From NCBI RefSeq assembly GCF_007830315.1, contig NZ_VLKJ01000003.1:186001-250000 (forward strand): 64,000 nucleotides of DNA, given 5' to 3'. How positions within the stretch are numbered: the first letter of the stretch is position 1; each line of letters starts with the position of its first letter. Position numbers and translations under genes: made by a program. The stretch is from Novosphingobium taihuense. GTDB lineage: Bacteria > Pseudomonadota > Alphaproteobacteria > Sphingomonadales > Sphingomonadaceae. Under the pieces are notes generated by a model, which was not told the origin of the DNA, did no database searches, and saw only the letters and a list, made by a program, of their open reading frames with translations. This document shows positions 29,018-37,525 of the stretch, piece by piece.

Positions 29018-29443
29018 ATGTTGCTCCACGTCATCGCTCGCGGAAAGATTGGCCGTTCGCCCGAGGCGGAACTGGTCGACCGTTACGCCAAGCGCATTTC
29101 TTGGGGCTGGAAAGTCAGCGAGCTGCCCGACCGGGGTGGAACCATACCCGCGCCATCGCAGACTCCTTCGCGAACCGTGGCGCTTGATGAACGGGGCAAG
29201 CAACTCACCTCCAGCGAATTTGCCGCGATCCTCGGACGCTGGCGCGACGATGGCGTGCGCGAGACGCGGTTCCTGATTGGTGCGGCGGACGGGCATGATG
29301 ATCCTTTGCGCGATTCCGCCGATCTCCTGATCGCTTTCGGCAAAGCCACCTGGCCGCACATGATGGCCCGCGCCATGCTGGCCGAACAGCTCTGGCGCGC
29401 CACCAGCATTCTCGCTGGCCATCCCTACCATCGCGAGGGATAG
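29018..29443 (+). CDS. rlmH: 23S rRNA (pseudouridine1915-N3)-methyltransferase RlmH
   Basis: 141 residues, a SPOUT methyltransferase. It has LHVIARGKIGRSPEAELVDRYAKRI, LDERGKQLTSSEFAAIL, the SAM-binding FLIGAADGHD and the C-terminal HMMARAMLAEQLWRATSILAGHPYHRE. It methylates pseudouridine 1915 of 23S rRNA in helix 69. It lies 170 bases after rsfS, and that gap holds no recognisable gene. The envC-type gene starts eight bases downstream, so they are one operon. Confidence 0.96.
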   Translation: MLLHVIARGKIGRSPEAELVDRYAKRISWGWKVSELPDRGGTIPAPSQTPSRTVALDERGKQLTSSEFAAILGRWRDDGVRETRFLIGAADGHDDPLRDSADLLIAFGKATWPHMMARAMLAEQLWRATSILAGHPYHREG

Positions 29444-29451
29444 CTGGCGGC

Positions 29452-30666
29452 ATGACGTCACGCTTCCTCTTCACCGCCAGCCTTTTGGCCCTTGCCGGGC
29501 TGGCCGGCTGGCAGGCGACCGCACAACAGGGCACGCCCTATGCAGATGCGGGGGAGGCCGGTGAAGTCCTGCGCCGGGCGGGGCAGGCGCTGTCCCAGTC
29601 CCGTGCCCGTGCCGAGCAGCTCGAACAGGCCGCGCGCAAGGCCGTGGCCGAGGCGGACCGGACGGCTCAGGAGGCCGCTGCCGTCGCCGCGCGCATCCAG
29701 CAGTCCGAAGCCGAGATCCAATTGGCGCAGGCAAAGATCACGCTGATCGATCGCCAGCGCGAACTCCTGCGTTCCCGCATGGCCGAGCGGCAGGAGCCGG
29801 TCGTGCGGCTGACCGCAGCGCTGCAGATGATGGCCCGCCGACCGCTCGCCTTCAGCCTCGTCCGCGCGGAGTCCTTGCGCGATACGGTGCACCTGCGCGC
29901 GGTGATGGAGACCATGCTCCCCGAAGTCCGCCGCCGCACTGCGGGCCTTCGCGCCGAAATCCTGCGTGGCCGCCGCCTGCAGGACGAGGCGCGCCTCGCC
30001 GCGACGCAGCGGCGCGAGAGCGAGAAGGGCCTCGCCGCCCGCCGCATCGAACTCGCCGCACTCGAAAGCCGCCAGCGCCTGGCATCGCGCGCCGCACAGG
30101 GCGTGGCGAGCCGCGAGACCGACCGAGCTCTCGCGCTGGCCGAGCAGACGCGCGATCTTTCGGCGCTCATGTCCCGCCTCGAAGCTGATGGTGCACTGCG
30201 CCAAAGCCTCGCCGCACTCCCCGGTCCGGTCCTGCCGCCCACACGACCCGGCGAAGTGCTCCGAGCGATCGAGGCGCCTGTAACGCTTGCGACAACGGGG
30301 GCACCGAATCTCCCTTGGATCATGCCCGTCTCCGGCCGACTTGTGACCGGATACGGCGAAAAGTCCTCCACCGGGCTGACCACCGGCGTTGCCCTGGCCC
30401 CGACAGGCGGCGCGCAGGTGGTATCGCCCGCCGATGGTCGCGTTGCCTTTGCCGGACCCTATCGCGGCTACGGGCGGATCGTGATCATCGAGCATTCGGG
30501 GGGCTGGACCACGCTCGTCACCAATCTCGGCCAGATTGCCGCGGGCGTGGGCGAGAAGGTGCTGCAAGGCTCGCCCATCGGCACTGCCGGACCCGGACGC
30601 CCGGTGCTGACGGTCGAGCTGCGCCGCGATGGAACGCCGGTCAATCCACTCGATCTGCGCGGCTGA
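29452..30666 (+). CDS. EnvC-like murein hydrolase activator, degenerate LytM
   Basis: 404 residues with a signal peptide (cleaved near ATAQQG), then a long coiled coil of about 230 residues (RARAEQLEQAARKAVAEADRTAQEAAAVAARIQQSEAEI onward). The C-terminal LytM fold starts at IMPVSGRLVTGYGE. The zinc ligands are missing: TTGVALAP replaces HxGxDxAA and GRPVLTVELR replaces GPHLHFEV. Like E. coli EnvC it should be inactive itself and activate amidases at the division site. The coiled coil would contact the FtsEX or similar partner. It lies between rlmH and the S41 protease, a common order in sphingomonads. Confidence 0.88.
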   Translation: MTSRFLFTASLLALAGLAGWQATAQQGTPYADAGEAGEVLRRAGQALSQSRARAEQLEQAARKAVAEADRTAQEAAAVAARIQQSEAEIQLAQAKITLIDRQRELLRSRMAERQEPVVRLTAALQMMARRPLAFSLVRAESLRDTVHLRAVMETMLPEVRRRTAGLRAEILRGRRLQDEARLAATQRRESEKGLAARRIELAALESRQRLASRAAQGVASRETDRALALAEQTRDLSALMSRLEADGALRQSLAALPGPVLPPTRPGEVLRAIEAPVTLATTGAPNLPWIMPVSGRLVTGYGEKSSTGLTTGVALAPTGGAQVVSPADGRVAFAGPYRGYGRIVIIEHSGGWTTLVTNLGQIAAGVGEKVLQGSPIGTAGPGRPVLTVELRRDGTPVNPLDLRG

Positions 30667-30797
30667 AGTCGGCGCTGGTCGAACCATATCGGTGGTTCAT
30701 GGCGCTTGCCCTGTCCCAAAACCTCATCTGGCGTTAATTCATCGCCGGATATAGAACCGTTCCAATGCTTGCCTCTTCGCGAAAGGCCCCCGGGCAC

Positions 30798-32141
30798 ATG
30801 AAGTTCGCCCCCTTCCTGCGCGCAACCGCGCTCGTCACAGCCGTCGCGCTGATTCCGGTGGCGACCACCGGCCTTGCCGCGGTCGATGCAAAATCCGGCC
30901 CGGAATTCGGCAAGCTCATGGCTGTTTATGAGCGGATCAAGTCCAACTATGTCGAGCCTGTTGACGACGACAAGCTGCTCAAGGGCGCGATTGATGGCAT
31001 GCTCGCCACGCTCGATCCGCACAGCGCCTATCTCGACGCGCGCGATTTCGAGAACCTGCGCACGCAGACCGAAGGCTCCTACGGCGGGCTCGGCCTGTCT
31101 GTCACCATGGACGACGGCGCGGTCAAGGTCATCGCGCCGACCAAGGGCAGCCCCGCCGATCTCGCCGGGGTCAAGGCGGGCGACTTCATCACCCATCTTG
31201 ATGGCAAGCTGATCTACGGCGGCTCGCTCGATGAGGCGGTTGATCAGATGCGCGGCGTTCCCGGCACCCAGATCAAGCTCAGCGTGTTCCGCCCCGGCCG
31301 CGACGAGCCTTTCGACGTCACGATCACCCGCAAGATCATCGAGTTGAAGCCCGTCGAACTGGAACTCCAGGGCAACGTCGCGGTGATCTCGGTCTCCAGC
31401 TTCAGCGCCGATGTCGGTGCCTCGGTGCAAAGGGCATGGAACGATGCCAAGGCGAAGACCGGCGGCAAGGTCACTGGCCTCGTGCTCGACTTGCGCGGCA
31501 ATCCGGGCGGCTTGCTCGATGAGGCCGTGGCGCTTTCCGACCTGTTCCTCGATCACGGCACCATCGTTTCGCAGCGCGGTCGCTATGCCCGCGATACCGA
31601 AGTCTATCCTGCCGAGATCGATACCAAGGGCGACATCGCCAAGGGCGTGCCGATGATCGTGCTGATCGACGAAGGCTCGGCTTCGGCCTCCGAAATCGTG
31701 GCGGGCGCACTGCAGGACCAGCACCGCGCCGTGGTCATGGGCCAGCGTAGCTTCGGCAAGGGCAGCGTCCAGACGCTGATCCCGCTGACTCGCGATACCG
31801 CCGTGAAGATCACCACCGCGCGCTACTACACGCCTTCGGGCCGCAGCGTGCAGGAAGGCGGGATCGATCCGGATATCGCCGTGCCGCAGATTTCCGACCC
31901 TGACCTGCGCAAGCGCCAGCTGCGTTCCTACCGCGAAAGCGACTTGCGCGGCCACCTGATCAACGAGATCAAGCTCGACGACAAGGATCTCGAAAAGGAC
32001 AAGGTAGAGGACCCGCGTTTCAAGATGACGCCGGAGGAACTCAAGGCCAAGAACATCAAGGACTTCCAGCTCTATTACGCAGTGCAGACTTTGGGCAGGA
32101 CTGTTCCGGGTAGCGCTCTTGCCGCCAAGCTGAAGCGGTAA
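30798..32141 (+). CDS. S41 family carboxy-terminal processing peptidase (CtpA type)
   Basis: 447 residues from the ATG at 30798 (MKFAPFLRATALVTAVALIPV, a signal peptide). A first ATG at 30765 would add 11 residues. A PDZ domain lies at about 90-170 (GGLGLSVTMDDGAVKVIAPTKGSPADLAGVKAGD). The protease core has DLRGNPGGLLDEAVALSDLF, the catalytic Ser in DEGSASASEIVAGAL and the Lys in SFGKGSVQTLIPL. It should cleave C-terminal tails of envelope proteins such as lytic enzymes, fitting its place behind an EnvC-type activator. dsbB starts 13 bases after the stop. Confidence 0.93.
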   Translation: MKFAPFLRATALVTAVALIPVATTGLAAVDAKSGPEFGKLMAVYERIKSNYVEPVDDDKLLKGAIDGMLATLDPHSAYLDARDFENLRTQTEGSYGGLGLSVTMDDGAVKVIAPTKGSPADLAGVKAGDFITHLDGKLIYGGSLDEAVDQMRGVPGTQIKLSVFRPGRDEPFDVTITRKIIELKPVELELQGNVAVISVSSFSADVGASVQRAWNDAKAKTGGKVTGLVLDLRGNPGGLLDEAVALSDLFLDHGTIVSQRGRYARDTEVYPAEIDTKGDIAKGVPMIVLIDEGSASASEIVAGALQDQHRAVVMGQRSFGKGSVQTLIPLTRDTAVKITTARYYTPSGRSVQEGGIDPDIAVPQISDPDLRKRQLRSYRESDLRGHLINEIKLDDKDLEKDKVEDPRFKMTPEELKAKNIKDFQLYYAVQTLGRTVPGSALAAKLKR

Positions 32142-32154
32142 TAGGGCACGGCCC

Positions 32155-32637
32155 ATGACCCCGCAGCAGTCCCGTACCGCCGCCTATGCGCTCACCCTGA
32201 TCGTGCCCGCAGCCCTGATGGGTGGCGCACTGATCTCGCAGTTCGTGTTCGGGCTTTATCCGTGCCAGATGTGCTGGTGGCAGCGCTATCCGCACATCGC
32301 CGCGATCGTGTTGGCGCTTCTGGCGCTGACCATGAAAGGGAAGGGTTCCGGCGATCTTTCTGTAACCCTCGCTGCCATTGCCATCGGCATCTCCGGCCTG
32401 ATCGGTGGCTTCCACGCAGGTGTCGAATATGGCTGGTGGGAAGGCGTCACCGCTTGCTCGACCGTTGCAGGTGGCGGCAATCCGCTTGATGCGATCATGA
32501 ATGCTCCGGTCGTGCGGTGCGACGTTGCCCCTTGGGACCTCTTCGGGATCAGTCTCGCAGGGTTCAACTTCCTGATCTCGATGACTGGCGCGATCCTTGT
32601 CTTCGCGCTGCTCGGCAAGGGCCGCAAGGGAACCTGA
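32155..32637 (+). CDS. dsbB: DsbB-type disulfide bond formation protein
   Basis: 160 residues with four membrane helices. The first redox pair is CQMC at residues 37-40, followed by the WWQRYPH motif. The second periplasmic loop has Cys101 and Cys122 (TACSTVAGGGN and VVRCD). This is the layout of DsbB, which reoxidises DsbA and passes electrons to ubiquinone. coq7, for ubiquinone synthesis, follows two bases downstream, so the quinone theme is shared. The partner dsbA is not in the window. Confidence 0.92.
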   Translation: MTPQQSRTAAYALTLIVPAALMGGALISQFVFGLYPCQMCWWQRYPHIAAIVLALLALTMKGKGSGDLSVTLAAIAIGISGLIGGFHAGVEYGWWEGVTACSTVAGGGNPLDAIMNAPVVRCDVAPWDLFGISLAGFNFLISMTGAILVFALLGKGRKGT

Positions 32638-32638
32638 C

Positions 32639-33148
32639 ATGTCAAAGACCGCTGAAATGCTTCGCGTCGATCAGGCCGGCGAATTCGGCGCGACCCGGAT
32701 CTACGCAGGCCAGCTTGCGGTCATGGGCAATCGCGGTCCCCATTCGGCAGAGATCGCCGCGATGGCCGAACAGGAAGCCGGGCACCGTGCCAAGTTCGAT
32801 GCCCTGCTTGCCCGGCGCGGCGTGCGCCCCACCGCGCTGCAGCCGGTATGGTCCGCTGCCGGGTTCGCCTTGGGCGCTGCCACCGCGCTGATCGGCCCGG
32901 AAGCCGCCATGGCCTGCACCGCCGCGATCGAGACAGAGATCGACCGGCACTATACCGAACAGCTCGAGGAACTCGGCGACGAGGACCCCGAACTCGCCGG
33001 GATGATCCGCGAATTCCGCGACGATGAGCGTGAGCACCGCGATGCCGCGCTGGCGGCAGGCGCGGAGAAGGCCCCGGCATACCCGCTGATGTTCCACGCC
33101 ATCCGCCTCGGTTGTCGTGCAGCCATCGCGCTTTCCAAGCGGATTTGA
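32639..33148 (+). CDS. coq7: Demethoxyubiquinone hydroxylase Coq7
   Basis: 169 residues from the ATG at 32639. A di-iron ferritin-like fold is indicated by MLRVDQAGEFGATRIYAGQL, EQEAGHRAKF and FRDDEREHRDAAL, with Glu and His ligands spaced as in Coq7. It hydroxylates demethoxyubiquinone in the penultimate step of ubiquinone synthesis. The stop of dsbB is two bases before the start, so they are co-transcribed. Confidence 0.94.
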   Translation: MSKTAEMLRVDQAGEFGATRIYAGQLAVMGNRGPHSAEIAAMAEQEAGHRAKFDALLARRGVRPTALQPVWSAAGFALGAATALIGPEAAMACTAAIETEIDRHYTEQLEELGDEDPELAGMIREFRDDEREHRDAALAAGAEKAPAYPLMFHAIRLGCRAAIALSKRI

Positions 33149-33232
33149 TACATCGCAGGGAACGCGCGGGCTTCATCTACCATTCAGTGCCCATACCCCC
33201 TATATCGGGGTGTGCCTGACCGGAGACATATG

Positions 33233-33805
33233 ATGAAGCGCCTGATCCCTGCCGCCTTGCTGCTTTCTAGTGCGCTTGCTGTCCCTGCTCTTGCGCAAGG
33301 CGCCGATCAGGGCCTGATCGATCCGGCAGGTGAGAAGGTCAACCAGCTGATTGTCTATGGCGACGATCCCTGCCCCAAGTCCGAAGGTAACACGATCACC
33401 GTCTGCGCACGCAAGGAAGAGGAAGAGCGCTTTCGCATTCCCAAGCCGCTGCGCGACAATCCCAACGCCGCAGTAAACCAAGCATGGAGCCAGCGGGTCA
33501 AGGCTTACGAAACGGTCGGCAACTTCGGCACAAATTCGTGCTCTGCCGTGGGTGCAGGCGGTGCCACCGGCTGCCTCAGCAAGCTGATCGACAAGGCCTA
33601 TGCCGAAAAGCGTAACAGCACCGACGTCCAGTTTGGCAAGCTGATCGAAGAAGAGCGCGCGAAGCGCCTCCAGACCATCGATGCCGATGCCGCAGCAGAG
33701 CAGGGCCGGGTAGAGCAGATCGAAAAGGAATACGAAGCCCGCCTGAAGCGCGAGCGCGAACAGGCAGGTGAGCAGGCCACGCCACCAGCGCCAGTGCAGC
33801 CCTAA
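33233..33805 (+). CDS. Secreted conserved hypothetical protein
   Basis: 190 residues from an ATG at 33233 (an ATG at 33230 is equally possible; CGGAGA is upstream). A signal peptide ends near PALAQGADQ. Then comes IVYGDDPCPKSEGNTITVCARKEEEERFRIPKPLRDNP, a motif-rich part, followed by TNSCSAVGAGGATGCLSKL and a basic, helical C-terminus (RAKRLQTIDADAAAEQGRVEQIEKEY). Four cysteines could form two disulfides. It resembles sphingomonad-only secreted proteins of unknown function. It is 84 bases after coq7 and ends before a palindromic repeat. Confidence 0.75.
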   Translation: MKRLIPAALLLSSALAVPALAQGADQGLIDPAGEKVNQLIVYGDDPCPKSEGNTITVCARKEEEERFRIPKPLRDNPNAAVNQAWSQRVKAYETVGNFGTNSCSAVGAGGATGCLSKLIDKAYAEKRNSTDVQFGKLIEEERAKRLQTIDADAAAEQGRVEQIEKEYEARLKREREQAGEQATPPAPVQP

Positions 33806-33816
33806 GCTTTCAACTT

Positions 33817-33844
33817 CGTCATTCCCGCCTGCGCGGGAATGACG
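33817..33844. repeat. REP-like palindromic intergenic repeat, copy 2
   Basis: 28-base palindrome starting CGTCATTCCC and ending GGGAATGACG. It differs from the copy at 23647-23674 at three positions; two of these are paired with each other in the hairpin and swap C-G for T-A, and the third turns an A-C mismatch into a G-C pair. It lies between two convergent genes and may also serve as their terminator. Confidence 0.78.
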
Positions 33845-33858
33845 AGGCCTGGTTCAAA

Positions 33859-34662
33859 TCACCCCAGAGCGATATCCGGCGCGTCTTCCTGCTTCATGCC
33901 GACCGTGTGATAGCCCGCATCCACGTGATGCGTCTCGCCGGTTACGCCCGATGAAAGGTCGGACAGCAAATAGAGCCCAGCGCCACCGACGTCCTCGATA
34001 GTCACGTTGCGGCGCAGCGGACTGTTAAGCTCGTTCCACTTGAGGATGTAGCGGAAGTCACCGATGCCGCTGGCGGCCAGTGTCTTGATCGGGCCTGCCG
34101 AGATCGCGTTGACGCGCACGCCCGCCGGTCCGCAATCGTTGGCGAGGTATTTCACGCTGGTTTCCAGCGCCGCCTTGGCCACGCCCATGACGTTGTAGTG
34201 CGGCACGACCTTTTCGGCGCCGTAGTACGTCAGCGTCAGGATCGAACCGCCATTCGGCATCATCTCGACCGCGCGCTTGGTCACGGCGACCAGGCTGTAG
34301 GCCGAGATGTTCATCGTCATCAGGAAGTTGTCGAGCGTGGTGTCGTAGAACTTTCCGCGCAGCTGGTTCTTGTCGGAATAGCCGATGGCGTGGACGATGA
34401 AGTCGATCGTCGGCCACTTCGCCTTCAGCGTTTCGAAAGTCTGGTCGAGCGCGTCCATGTCGGACACGTCGCATTCGATCAGGAAGTCGCTGCCAAGGCT
34501 GGCTGCCAGTGGGCGCACACGCTTTTCCAGCGCTTCGCCCTGATAGGAAAAGGCCAGTTCTGCGCCATGTTCATGAAGCTGCTTGGCAATGCCCCAGGCG
34601 AGCGACTTGTCATTGGCGAGGCCCATGATCAGGCCGCGCTTGCCTTGCATAAGTCCGGTCAT
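33859..34662 (-). CDS. fabI: Enoyl-[acyl-carrier-protein] reductase (NADH)
   Basis: 267 residues of the short-chain dehydrogenase family. The N-terminal GLIMGLANDKSLAWGIAKQLHEHG is the FabI cofactor motif. The catalytic stretch TYYGAEKVVPHYNVMGVAKAALE has the Tyr-x6-Lys arrangement, and AISAGPIKTLAASGIGDF follows. It reduces the enoyl-ACP double bond, the last step of each fatty acid elongation round, and is the target of triclosan and isoniazid-class inhibitors. The upstream YihY gene overlaps its start by four bases (ATGA). Confidence 0.95.
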   Translation of the reverse strand: MTGLMQGKRGLIMGLANDKSLAWGIAKQLHEHGAELAFSYQGEALEKRVRPLAASLGSDFLIECDVSDMDALDQTFETLKAKWPTIDFIVHAIGYSDKNQLRGKFYDTTLDNFLMTMNISAYSLVAVTKRAVEMMPNGGSILTLTYYGAEKVVPHYNVMGVAKAALETSVKYLANDCGPAGVRVNAISAGPIKTLAASGIGDFRYILKWNELNSPLRRNVTIEDVGGAGLYLLSDLSSGVTGETHHVDAGYHTVGMKQEDAPDIALG

Positions 34663-35705
34663 GCGTTCTCGTTCTCGCTTCTTGTCTCGTTCCCGGCGCG
34701 GCCCTTTTGAACCCGCGCACGATCGTCGGCCTGTCCCAGCATGTCGCGCTCTTCCGGCGTTTCGGCAAGTGCGGCGTTGAGTTCGGCCCCCACGACCATC
34801 CCTAAGCCGACCAGCCAGAAAAAGAAAAGGGCGATCATCACCCCGGCAAGGCTACCGTAGGTCAGATCGTATGAGAAAAATGTGCGTAGCGCGGTGGGAA
34901 GGGCTGTGGTCACCGCGATCCACCAAGCCGTAACGAACAGCGCGCCCGGCCACTTCGGATAGTCACGCCCGCGATAGGCGCCCGGGGTCAGCGAGATGAA
35001 CAGCAGCCACAGAGCGCCGTAAAGCACGGCGGCAGGCACGAAGCGCGACAGCGAAAGACTGCCGACGAACGAACCGAACTGCGGCAGGAAGGCTTCGATC
35101 ACTTCCTGCGCGGCACCGATCAGCACTTGCGCGAAGATCGCCAGCAGGATCAGCACGACCGACCCAATCGTGATACCGGTTGAAGCAAGGCGATAGCGCC
35201 AGAAGGCATGTTCCCAGCGCGTGCCATAAGCCCGGCGCAGGATGTCCCGGATCGTCTCGACGAGGCTGCCCACTGTCCACAGGCCGACAATGCCGCCGAC
35301 CCAAAGCAGCCAGCCGGTCCGAGCCTCGATCACGCTGCGCGCAACCGGCTCGATCGTGGTGGCTACCACCGGAGGCAGGGCGATCAGTACCGTGTCGATG
35401 GCAGCGGATCGCTGGCTGGCTTCACCGATGAACGAGAACAGCGCGGCGCCGGTGATGAAGAACGGAAACAGCGCGATCACGATCATGTAGGCAAGATTGC
35501 CGGCATGGATCGAACCGTCGTTGAACACGCCGATCCACACGCGCTTGACCACTTCCCATGCGCGGCTCCCGGGTCCGAGCCGCTCACGCGCCTCGGCAAG
35601 GCCGGAACGCCAGCGCAGCGCCTCGCGACGCCGCGCTTCCGGCGACAGGTCGGGAAGGTCGACGAGCGGACGGGCCCCCGGCGGTGTTGGGCCGGGAGCG
35701 TTCAT
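34659..35705 (-). CDS. YihY/BrkB-type membrane protein
   Basis: 348 residues with about six membrane helices after an 80-residue cytosolic N-terminus. The family signatures NLAYMIVIALFPFFITGAALFSFIGEAS, TRWEHAFWRYRLASTGITIGSVVLILLA and GRDYPKWPGALFVTAWWIAVTTALPTALRTFFSYDLTYGSLAGVMIALFFFWLVGLGMVVGAELNAAL are all present. The family was once called ribonuclease BN but that role is rejected; function is unknown. It overlaps fabI by four bases and is likely co-transcribed with it and the upstream DnaJ gene (15-base gap). Confidence 0.9.
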   Translation of the reverse strand: MNAPGPTPPGARPLVDLPDLSPEARRREALRWRSGLAEARERLGPGSRAWEVVKRVWIGVFNDGSIHAGNLAYMIVIALFPFFITGAALFSFIGEASQRSAAIDTVLIALPPVVATTIEPVARSVIEARTGWLLWVGGIVGLWTVGSLVETIRDILRRAYGTRWEHAFWRYRLASTGITIGSVVLILLAIFAQVLIGAAQEVIEAFLPQFGSFVGSLSLSRFVPAAVLYGALWLLFISLTPGAYRGRDYPKWPGALFVTAWWIAVTTALPTALRTFFSYDLTYGSLAGVMIALFFFWLVGLGMVVGAELNAALAETPEERDMLGQADDRARVQKGRAGNETRSENENA

Positions 35706-35720
35706 GCCGGGAGCGTGTCC

Positions 35721-36680
35721 TCAGACACCAAGTTTGCCACGAAGGTTGCGCATGTCCGCCCAACCCTCGAGACGTGCTTTCAGGTCCCCGTCATCTGCTG
35801 GAAGATCAATCTGCAGCGTGACCAGCTGATCGCCGCGCGTGCCGTCCTTGCGGCTGAAGCCCTTGCCCTTGAGGCGCAGCGTGCGCCCGCTGGAACTTCC
35901 CGGCGCGACGGTGAGCATCACTGCACCGTCGACCGTCGGCACTTTCACCTTGCTGCCATTCAGCGCTTCGGAAAGGCTGATCGGCAGGTCGAGGCGGATA
36001 TTGTCACCGTCGCGCTCGTAGAACGGATGGCTGCCGATCTCGATCGTGACTATGGCATCGCCGTTGCCGCCCGGCCCCGACTCGCCCTTGCCGCCAAGAC
36101 GCATCTGCTGGCCGTTCTCGAGCCCCGCAGGGAGCTTGAGGTCGACCGTCTTGCCGTCTGAAAGGGTGATGCGCTGGTTGGCGCGGGTAGCCGCATCGAC
36201 GAACGATACCTGCAACCGGTAGTTGACGTTGGCACCCTTGGGCGGAGGACCGCGGCGTGCGCCGCCCATTCCGCCCATGCCACCGCCACCCATGCCCCCA
36301 CGGCCACCGAACAGGCCCTCAAAAATGTCGCCGATGTCGATGCCTTCCGGCCCGCCGCCGAAGCCGCCCTCGAAACCGCCATCGTGGCGGAAGCCGCCCT
36401 GGTTGCCGCGAAACCCTCCGCCGCCACCGCCGAAACCGCCACCGAACGGGCCCATCGGATTTCCGTCGGCATCGATCTCGCCACGGTCGAACTTCGCGCG
36501 CTTGTCCTTGTCCGACAGCAGGTCATAGGCGCGGGTGACCTCGGAGAATCGCTCCGTGGCCTTGGGATTGTCCTTGTTTGTGTCCGGGTGCAATTCCTTG
36601 GCCAGCTTGCGGTAAGCGGACTTGATGTCCTTCTCGCTCGCGCTGCGCGGAACTCCCAGGATCGAATACGGATCTGCCAT
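35721..36680 (-). CDS. DnaJ-type co-chaperone without zinc finger (CbpA-like)
   Basis: 319 residues. The J-domain (1-70) has the HPD motif in [15 protein letters not shown] long Gly/Phe-rich stretch (75-145, [18 protein letters not shown]) and a Gly/Met run follow. The C-terminal client-binding domains come next ([45 protein letters not shown], then [29 protein letters not shown]). The zinc finger of DnaJ is absent, so this is the CbpA class. It stimulates DnaK and delivers substrates. It is divergent from pdxH across a 220-base gap. Confidence 0.92.
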   Translation of the reverse strand: MADPYSILGVPRSASEKDIKSAYRKLAKELHPDTNKDNPKATERFSEVTRAYDLLSDKDKRAKFDRGEIDADGNPMGPFGGGFGGGGGGFRGNQGGFRHDGGFEGGFGGGPEGIDIGDIFEGLFGGRGGMGGGGMGGMGGARRGPPPKGANVNYRLQVSFVDAATRANQRITLSDGKTVDLKLPAGLENGQQMRLGGKGESGPGGNGDAIVTIEIGSHPFYERDGDNIRLDLPISLSEALNGSKVKVPTVDGAVMLTVAPGSSSGRTLRLKGKGFSRKDGTRGDQLVTLQIDLPADDGDLKARLEGWADMRNLRGKLGV

Positions 36681-36903
36681 GGCGTCCTAGCTAGGGCGCG
36701 CAAGGCCTGCCCGCAAGGTTGGCTTTCCTACATTGCTCTGGAGGAGTAGGCCGGAGCCATGCAATTGATCCCGGTCATTGAGAAGCGCCAGAGTTCCAGC
36801 AAAGGCACGGACCTCGACGAGCGCGGAAATGACGCCACTTCAGGCCTCCCATCGTTATGCTCTGGACAGTGTAAACAGCGTAAACCCCTTTCAGGAAACT
36901 CCC

Positions 36904-37515
36904 GTGAAGTCTGAACAGAACTCCGACGCGATTCCCCATGCCGATCCCTTCGCGATCTTCGAATCGTGGTTTGCTGAGGCGCAGAAGAGCGAACCCAACG
37001 ACCCCAACGCCATGGCGCTCGCAACGTCGACGTCCGATGGGCACCCCTCGGTGCGCATGGTGCTCCTGAAGGGCCACGGCCCTCATGGCTTCGTGTTCTA
37101 CACCAACTTCCTCAGTCGCAAGGGTGGCGAGCTGGCTGCGAATCCCAACGTCGCGCTGCTGTTCCACTGGAAGTCGCTACGTCGCCAGATCCGCATCGAG
37201 GGCGCGATTGCCGAGGTTACACCGGAAGAGGCCGACGCCTATTTTGCCAGCCGTCATCCCGAGTCGCGGTTAGGCTCGGCAGCGTCGGAACAGTCTCGTC
37301 CTCTGCAGGACCGGCAGGTCTATCTGGATCGAGTCGCGGCGCTGCGCGAGCAGTATCCCGATGGCAACGTGCCGCGCCCGGCGCACTGGTCGGGTTACCG
37401 CGTGACGCCTGTTGCGATCGAGTTCTGGCAGGACCGCGACTATCGCCTGCACGAACGCCGCCGCTTCGTCAGCGATGGCGCAGGTGGCTGGACCAGCACC
37501 CTGCTTTACCCCTAA
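36904..37515 (+). CDS. pdxH: Pyridoxine/pyridoxamine 5'-phosphate oxidase
   Basis: 203 residues from a GTG at 36904, with AGGA seven bases before it; the upstream frame is not protein-like. It has NAMALATSTSDGHPSVRMVLLKGHGPHGFVFYTNFLSRKGGELAANPNVALLFHWKSLRRQIRIEGAIAEV, ESRLGSAASEQSRPL and HWSGYRVTPVAIEFWQ with RLHERRRF, all PdxH motifs that bind FMN and the substrate. It oxidises PNP and PMP to pyridoxal 5'-phosphate. The cation transporter gene starts ten bases later. Confidence 0.95.
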   Translation: MKSEQNSDAIPHADPFAIFESWFAEAQKSEPNDPNAMALATSTSDGHPSVRMVLLKGHGPHGFVFYTNFLSRKGGELAANPNVALLFHWKSLRRQIRIEGAIAEVTPEEADAYFASRHPESRLGSAASEQSRPLQDRQVYLDRVAALREQYPDGNVPRPAHWSGYRVTPVAIEFWQDRDYRLHERRRFVSDGAGGWTSTLLYP

Positions 37516-37525
37516 GGCGCCCACC

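Noticed and set aside
30468..32156. A 562-codon antisense frame over the S41 protease gene.
   Set aside because: Protease, EnvC-type and dsbB genes on the plus strand account for the DNA; the antisense product has no recognisable domain.
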